A stretch of 64,000 nt of DNA from Gelatoporia subvermispora B. Lineage: Eukaryota; Basidiomycota; Agaricomycetes; Polyporales; Gelatoporiaceae. The notes under the pieces are model-generated. The model was not told where the DNA came from and searched no databases. It saw nothing but the letters and a program-made list of their open reading frames with translations. The stretch is from assembly GCA_000320605.2 (NCBI GenBank), contig KB445793.1, forward strand, positions 2,580,726 through 2,644,725, in the 5' to 3' direction. Of the stretch, positions 59,392-64,000 are shown in pieces; the stretch's first letter is position 1, and every line of letters starts with the position of its first letter. Position numbers and translations under genes: made by a program.

Positions 59392-62300
59392 ATGGCCGAC
59401 CGTAATGGAAGAAAACGAGCTTTTGGAACTGGGAAGACGGCAACAAGAGCAAAAAAGGCGCGGCTCACCATTCAGGATCATACTGCCAACGCTGCTCCCT
59501 CTACTGTAGGATCCGTGGCCGTCGAGCGGACGTATCACCTTCATCTCACGAAGAATGGCCGTATTGGACAGACCACGACAAAGACAGTGAAACCTGTGGA
59601 GAGGGAGGTTCAGCATCGTGAGTTGCCATCACCAGAGTCTGAGAGTATGCACGTCGCAAGACTCTCTCGGAGGCGACCTACGCGTGAACGCCCAGAGTTG
59701 CGTTCCTCGGTATGTACAATCTTCTTCTCTCATTAATGTTTCTCTCACTATGCTTAAGTCGAAGGTTGACGACTGGAAGAAAAACTATCGGCAGCTCTTC
59801 CTCGATGAGCTTGTACGACAAGACGGCTTCTCGGGCTCCAGCAATGAGCTCACGTGTTCAGAGTGCAGCTCTCCGGCATCTTTACGGTGTCTCCATTGCT
59901 TCTCAAGTCCAGCAATGTGCGGGGAGTGTATGTTGGAGAGACATGCACTACAGCCCCTGCACCGTATCGAGGTAAGTGGTATTCCTGAAGTTGTAGCTTG
60001 CCCAAATATTGATATTTGAACAGTCCTGGAATGGCGAGTTCTTTGAGAAGACGACCCTTAACGCCATCGGCTTCACATTACAACTCGGACACACACACGA
60101 TAAGTGTCCGCATGCCTCCAAAGAGGCGAAGATATGCGTGGTAGATACATCCGGTCTTCATTACATCTCCATCCGCTACTGCGAGTGCGCTCAAGGTCGG
60201 GACGTTCCACCATGGCAACAACTACTCCGCGCACAGTTGTTCCCCGCGACCAACAAACGACCCCGGACGGTCTTCACCTTTAGCGTCCTCGACCTTTTCC
60301 ATGAGCTCACCCTACAAAGCAAGATCAATCTGTACGACTTCTATGTAACGCTGGAGCGGATCACTGACAACACGAACAGCGAGGCCTCGATGGTGAGTAC
60401 GATACGATTGGTCTCTGCTTGGGCTGACAATGGTGTTGTAGCATCGCCGGAAGCACTTCATGTATGCCATGCGCTTGTGAAGGCATTTGAAGATGCTGAA
60501 ACGGGCAGCCCGTGGTCATGATCCTCGAAGCGTCATTGCCACGACGGAGGGGGAACTCGCGGTAGAGTGCCCAGCCTGTGCCCATCCCAAGCGCAATCTA
60601 CCCGAGGGATGGGAAAGTTTGCCGCAAAAAACGGGGTAAGCATCATACCTTATCATCATTATTCATATGCTGATTGTAGTCTAAGGTGGATCTACACGCT
60701 CTTCCTCATGCTTGATGCCAACTTCCGAATCCGGTGCAAGGATCGTGGTCTGCAGGACTCCAATCTGACATCAGGTTGGGCTTACTTCGTGGAGCAAGAC
60801 AAGTACCTCAAGCATGTCGCGAAGCATGCAGACATTGAAAACGTAAGTCGTACTATCACTTCATCTGGCGTCCGCTAAATCTAATGGTACAAGGTGAATG
60901 CGTGTTCTGCCGAACATAATGCAATTATCAAAGCTAACCTCCACAAGAAGGGCTACATCGCCTCCGGCGTCGGTGCCGTGCTATGCGGACGCCACGCACT
61001 TGTACGGAAAACTGGTGTGGGGGATCTCCAGAAAGGCGAGAAGTAAGTCCGCACGATTTGCGGTCTGTGGGCATGTAGCTGACATATCTTAGATTCTGCA
61101 ATATGGACTACCTTCTGCTATCGACCCTCATCAACGTCTTTGCCTACTGGCTCCTTATCACGTACGACATCGCCTGCTCATTTTACAAGAATTTTAACCG
61201 GCGCAACCGCCACTATCGCGCTGACCTACAAACTGATCTCGACCATGTAAATATTCGCTGGGCTATCCCGAAGGAACACCTTGCCGTTCATGGCCCCAAT
61301 CACTCTCAATTCTCGCTCAACTTTCTTCCTTTTGTCGGCCGCACTTACGGTGAAGGTATCGAATCGAGCTGGGCGCACATCAATCCTGTCGCCCTCAGCG
61401 CTCAGGAAATGGGCCCTGGGATGCGGCATGAGGTTTTGGACGATCACTGGGGTGCCTGGAATTGGCGCAAAGTCGCCGGAATGGGTATGTTCCCTTGACA
61501 CTCAACATTCTCTTAGTGCTGATCTACTTGATAGGCGCACACCTCGTCAAAAGCCATGCAGAGGCTCTCGACATGCACGAGCAACAGTACGATGCCTTCA
61601 TCGAGTACTCCGACATGTTTGATCCCGCGGTCGTCGAGGGCTGGCAGGACATCTATGATGCATGGATAAAGGACCCTTATGTGAAGCCGGATCCCTTCGA
61701 GGAACCAATGTCTGGTAAGTCCTCGGCGGCCCTTTTCAACTGTGTCTCATGTTATCACAGCAATGACAATGTCTAGCCTTCGGCGCCAGCTGGCTGAAGA
61801 AGATGCTGCCGAAGAAGCCCGAGGACAAGTCAATGCTCACGAGATATCTACCAGAGTCTTCATGCAGCTTGGGCTTGACCTTGAAGAACAGATGTATGTG
61901 TCTTTCTGCGTATCATCATCATTACTAACGAGTCGTTTTCAGATGTTCCTTACCCTCAAACTCTGCGCGCAGTGACACAAAACGCGCTGAGGTGCAAGAA
62001 AAAAGGAATGCGCTTTCCTATCGTATTCGCATATGGCGCAAGATCCAGAACATATACATGCCAGTGGTTACTCGTCTACGGGAGGATGAAGACAGCGAAG
62101 GGGACGATGAGGATGGTGATGAGGATGGTGCTGTGGACTCCGACTCCCTCTTCCTCCCTTCTAGCCTCCCTGCCAACATCCGCACTCAGCCATCCATCCA
62201 ATCACTACTCACCCTTGAGCGTCATCTTCGGATCGCACAAGCAGATGACGCTCTGGACGAGATCCGGCGCCTTCGGTGGATCCTCCAGCGAGTCCTCCAG

Positions 62301-62954
62301 TTCCGGAAGCTCAACATCGCTGGCTCCGGTGCAAAGCCAACAACACATGTCCGATCGCTCTACGACAAGTTCCAGCGGCGAGTTGATCGTGCCGCCGCTA
62401 CTTACAGAGCTGCACATGCTGCACTCCTCGCTATGAATGCCGAGGATCCGGAGCTTCGCCACTTCAAGTCACTCCATTCGGATGATATATCTGGCCCAGG
62501 CCGTGATGCAGACGGTCCGGGCGAAGGAAGGTACGAAATGTCATGGATATGGCATGTCCAGCGACGAGAGCCCCGTGATGTGGCACCGGATGACATGGTC
62601 AGTGCACGAGTGGAGTGGGCCCGTGCAAAGGCCCGCGCAGAACGTTGGCCCGAGGAGACCATTCTACTGGAGGAGGAGATGCGGCGCATTGTTGAGTTCC
62701 TCCGTTGGAAAGCATGTTGGTGGCGTGGCCAACGTGATCGCCGAGTGGTTGACGCAGTTCTCTTGCGCGGACTGAACGCCTATGCTGAGAAACAGGCAGC
62801 TGTATTCGAAGGACTTGCATTGACATTTGCGCGGCGGTGGATGCCTTACTTGCACAGCCTCGGTCGGAGCCCGAAGTGGTTCGAGTACTTTCCCGATGTA
62901 GATTGTAGTTCCGGTTTGTCCTCTGACTCGAGTGATCATAGCATCTCGGAGTAG
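59392..62954 (+). pseudogene. KDZ transposase with CxC2 zinc cluster, one nonsense codon
   Basis: Ten exons: 59392-59709, 59759-59971, 60024-60392, 60442-60635, 60680-60842, 60894-61042, 61093-61484, 61535-61714, 61761-61893, 61973-62954 (1,031 codons, all phases fit). A basic N-terminus (KRAFGTGKTATRAKKARL) is followed by a CxC2-type cysteine cluster with three CxxC pairs: Cys139/142, 150/153 and 160/163. The KDZ core includes LDANFRIRCKD, SNLTSGWAYFVE, VGAVLCGRHALVRKTGVGDL, LLITYDIACSFYKN and FVGRTYGEGIESSWAHINP. The C-terminus is helical with an acidic patch (DEDGDEDG). It should cut and paste the element. Codon 313 is TGA (60478-60480) within MRL-stop-RHLKMLKRAARGH, where relatives have Trp. 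Apart from this the gene is intact, so inactivation looks recent. Confidence 0.85.
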
Positions 62955-63089
62955 TTATGTTGGGCCTCTCGCATTCTGTAGTCCCTGTAGTTCATGACTT
63001 GTTGATGAGGACAAGACTTAGGATTATAGCAAGCATTATGGACCAATTTGTGGACTTGTGCAAGTGTGACAATGTGCTGATACAATGTG

Positions 63090-64000
63090 CGCCAACTAGA
63101 TGACAATGCTACAATCCGGCCAATGTTGTCCACAAAAAAGGATTACAATGTGCCCTAGGTGTTGTACAATCCTACAATGTGAGCAGGATTGTCCACACGT
63201 ACTTGTTACAATGTGCTCCCAAGGCGGTACAAGTGTACAATCTGGCCAGCATTGTCTACAAATACTAATTACAATGTACCCTAGGTGTTGTACAATTTTA
63301 CAATGTGAGCAGGATTGTCCACACGTACCTGTTAGGATATGCTTCCTAAGGCGGTACAAGTACTGCTTTGCACAGGTCTACCCCTGGGTGCCAGTGCTAT
63401 GACCTGTGCCTGTACTTGCAGAGGCTAGAGACCTGCAAGCATGGGTACGGGTACGTAAAGTGCTAGTCTAGGGTGGCCAAGTGCCCTCCAGGACACTCCT
63501 GTGGCGTAAGAAATGGTATGGAAAGTATGCGGGAGCCCTGGTATGGCTCCCACAGGCTCGAGTTTGTTCCCCAAGCACTTTTTTGGGCACTTTGGGTATA
63601 TCCCCGGGTTCACAGGTACTAGCACAATGACCCATAGCCGTACTCTCATGGGTAAGGGTATTCAACCTATGTGGGTTACCCTTACCCGTGCAAAGCACTA
63701 GGTACAAGCATATAATCTGGCCAGCATTGTTCACAAATAATTATTACAGTGTGCCCTAGGTGCTGTACAATCCTACAACGTGAGCAGAATTGTCCACACG
63801 TAGCTGTTACAATGTGCCCCAGATGGATTACAGCCTCACAATCTGGCCAGCATTGTCCACAAATAATTATTACAGTGTGCCCTAGGTGCTGTACAATCCT
63901 ACAACGTGAGCAGAATTGTCCACACGTAGCTATTACAATGTGCCCCAGATGGATTACAGCCTCACAATCTGGCCAGCATTGTCCACAAATAATTATTACA
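63090..64000. repeat. 126-bp tandem array with subterminal motifs, interrupted by a MITE
   Basis: Unit landmarks CTGGCCAGCATTGT (or a variant) occur at 63116, 63242, 63717, 63843 and 63969. Steps are 126 bp except the third, which is 126 plus the 348-bp MITE insertion and one base. Each unit carries ACAATCTGGCCAGCATTGT and ACAATGTGAGCAGGATTGT-type palindromic motifs like those at 52.8-53.75 kb. The array continues past the window end. Confidence 0.88.
63361..63700. mobile_element. hAT-like MITE, 340 bp, inserted in the tandem array
   Basis: Inverted ends TACTGCTTTGCAC (63361) and its near-complement GTGCAAAGCACTA (63700), flanked by the 8-bp direct repeat GGTACAAG (63353-63360, 63701-63708). 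The interior has GGGTACGGGTA/TACCCTTACCC-type subterminal words and no gene. Confidence 0.88.

Larger units (their letters stand above)
52815..64000. mobile_element. Second KDZ element (CxC2 subtype), right end beyond window
   Basis: A gene set of accessory protein (minus), hybrid-binding-domain protein (plus) and CxC2/KDZ transposase (plus) lies between two non-coding regions, about 52.82-53.75 kb and 63.06-64.00+ kb. Both are filled with the same ACAAT...ATTGT motif. The left boundary is estimated from the first motif occurrences; the true termini and target duplication are not identified, and the right end is outside the window. Confidence 0.7.

Noticed and set aside
63090..64000. Regular repeats resembling a CRISPR array
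   Set aside because: The step is 126 bp with near-identical content and no unique spacers; this is a tandem satellite in a eukaryotic transposon.

Overview
The window is nuclear DNA of a basidiomycete, most likely an Agaricomycete and probably a polypore. The reasons are short (about 45-70 bp) GT-AG introns that cut most genes into many exons, the protein families, and two KDZ-class DNA transposons. The lineage call is inference from family recognition, without a database search. No rRNA, tRNA or CRISPR array was seen.

Region 1 (1-37.9 kb) is ordinary host chromosome interleaved with a decaying F-box/LRR-like gene cluster. Host genes, left to right: a 14-exon Gfo/Idh/MocA oxidoreductase (685-2671, minus); a Ser/Pro-rich single-pass membrane protein (7422-9181, plus); a small BRI3-like membrane protein (15251-15980, plus); a fungal Na+/H+ antiporter of the NHA1 type (17560-20604, plus); a 124-aa gene that is a free copy of part of that antiporter's cytoplasmic tail (21112-21557); a rhomboid protease (26560-27932, minus); RIF1 (28898-33831, plus); and an aldo/keto reductase with one frameshift (36356-37882, minus). 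Seven F-box-family loci lie among them. Two are intact (3756-5345 minus, 34116-35819 plus), one is cut by the window edge (1-381), two are intact apart from one nonsense codon (11643-13291, 24023-25663), one is broken by frameshifts and deletion (22117-23634) and one is a 3' scrap (about 10.96-11.29 kb). Diverged segmental duplications at 9.8-10.7 kb and 14.0-16.3 kb carry a 3' pseudogene copy of the BRI3-like gene.

Region 2 (38.0-40.2 kb) holds non-autonomous DNA transposons with readable ends: a 1,384-bp hAT-like element with an 8-bp target duplication, a 381-bp TA-flanked MITE nested inside it, and a 562-bp hAT-like element with its own 8-bp duplication.

Region 3 (40.27-52.80 kb) is a 12.5-kb KDZ element bounded by 143-bp inverted repeats about 94% identical. 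It carries a 13-exon KDZ transposase ending in a Ulp1-type (C48) cysteine protease domain, a long repeat-rich accessory gene with several breaks, and a probable small gene on the opposite strand.

Region 4 (about 52.8 kb to the window end) is a second KDZ element of a different subtype. It has a CxC2-type zinc-cluster transposase with one Trp-to-stop change, a divergently transcribed accessory gene with 53-aa repeats, and a gene ending in an RNase H1 N-terminal (RNA:DNA hybrid-binding) domain. Its flanks are packed with an ACAAT-N9-ATTGT motif. On the right this motif lies in a 126-bp tandem array, which is interrupted by a 340-bp hAT-like MITE and runs off the window.

Overall, region 1 shows recurrent local duplication and decay around housekeeping genes, and regions 2-4 are a nested transposon block. 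Exon boundaries were read by eye from splice signals and reading-frame continuity. Where I list exons, the phases add up.
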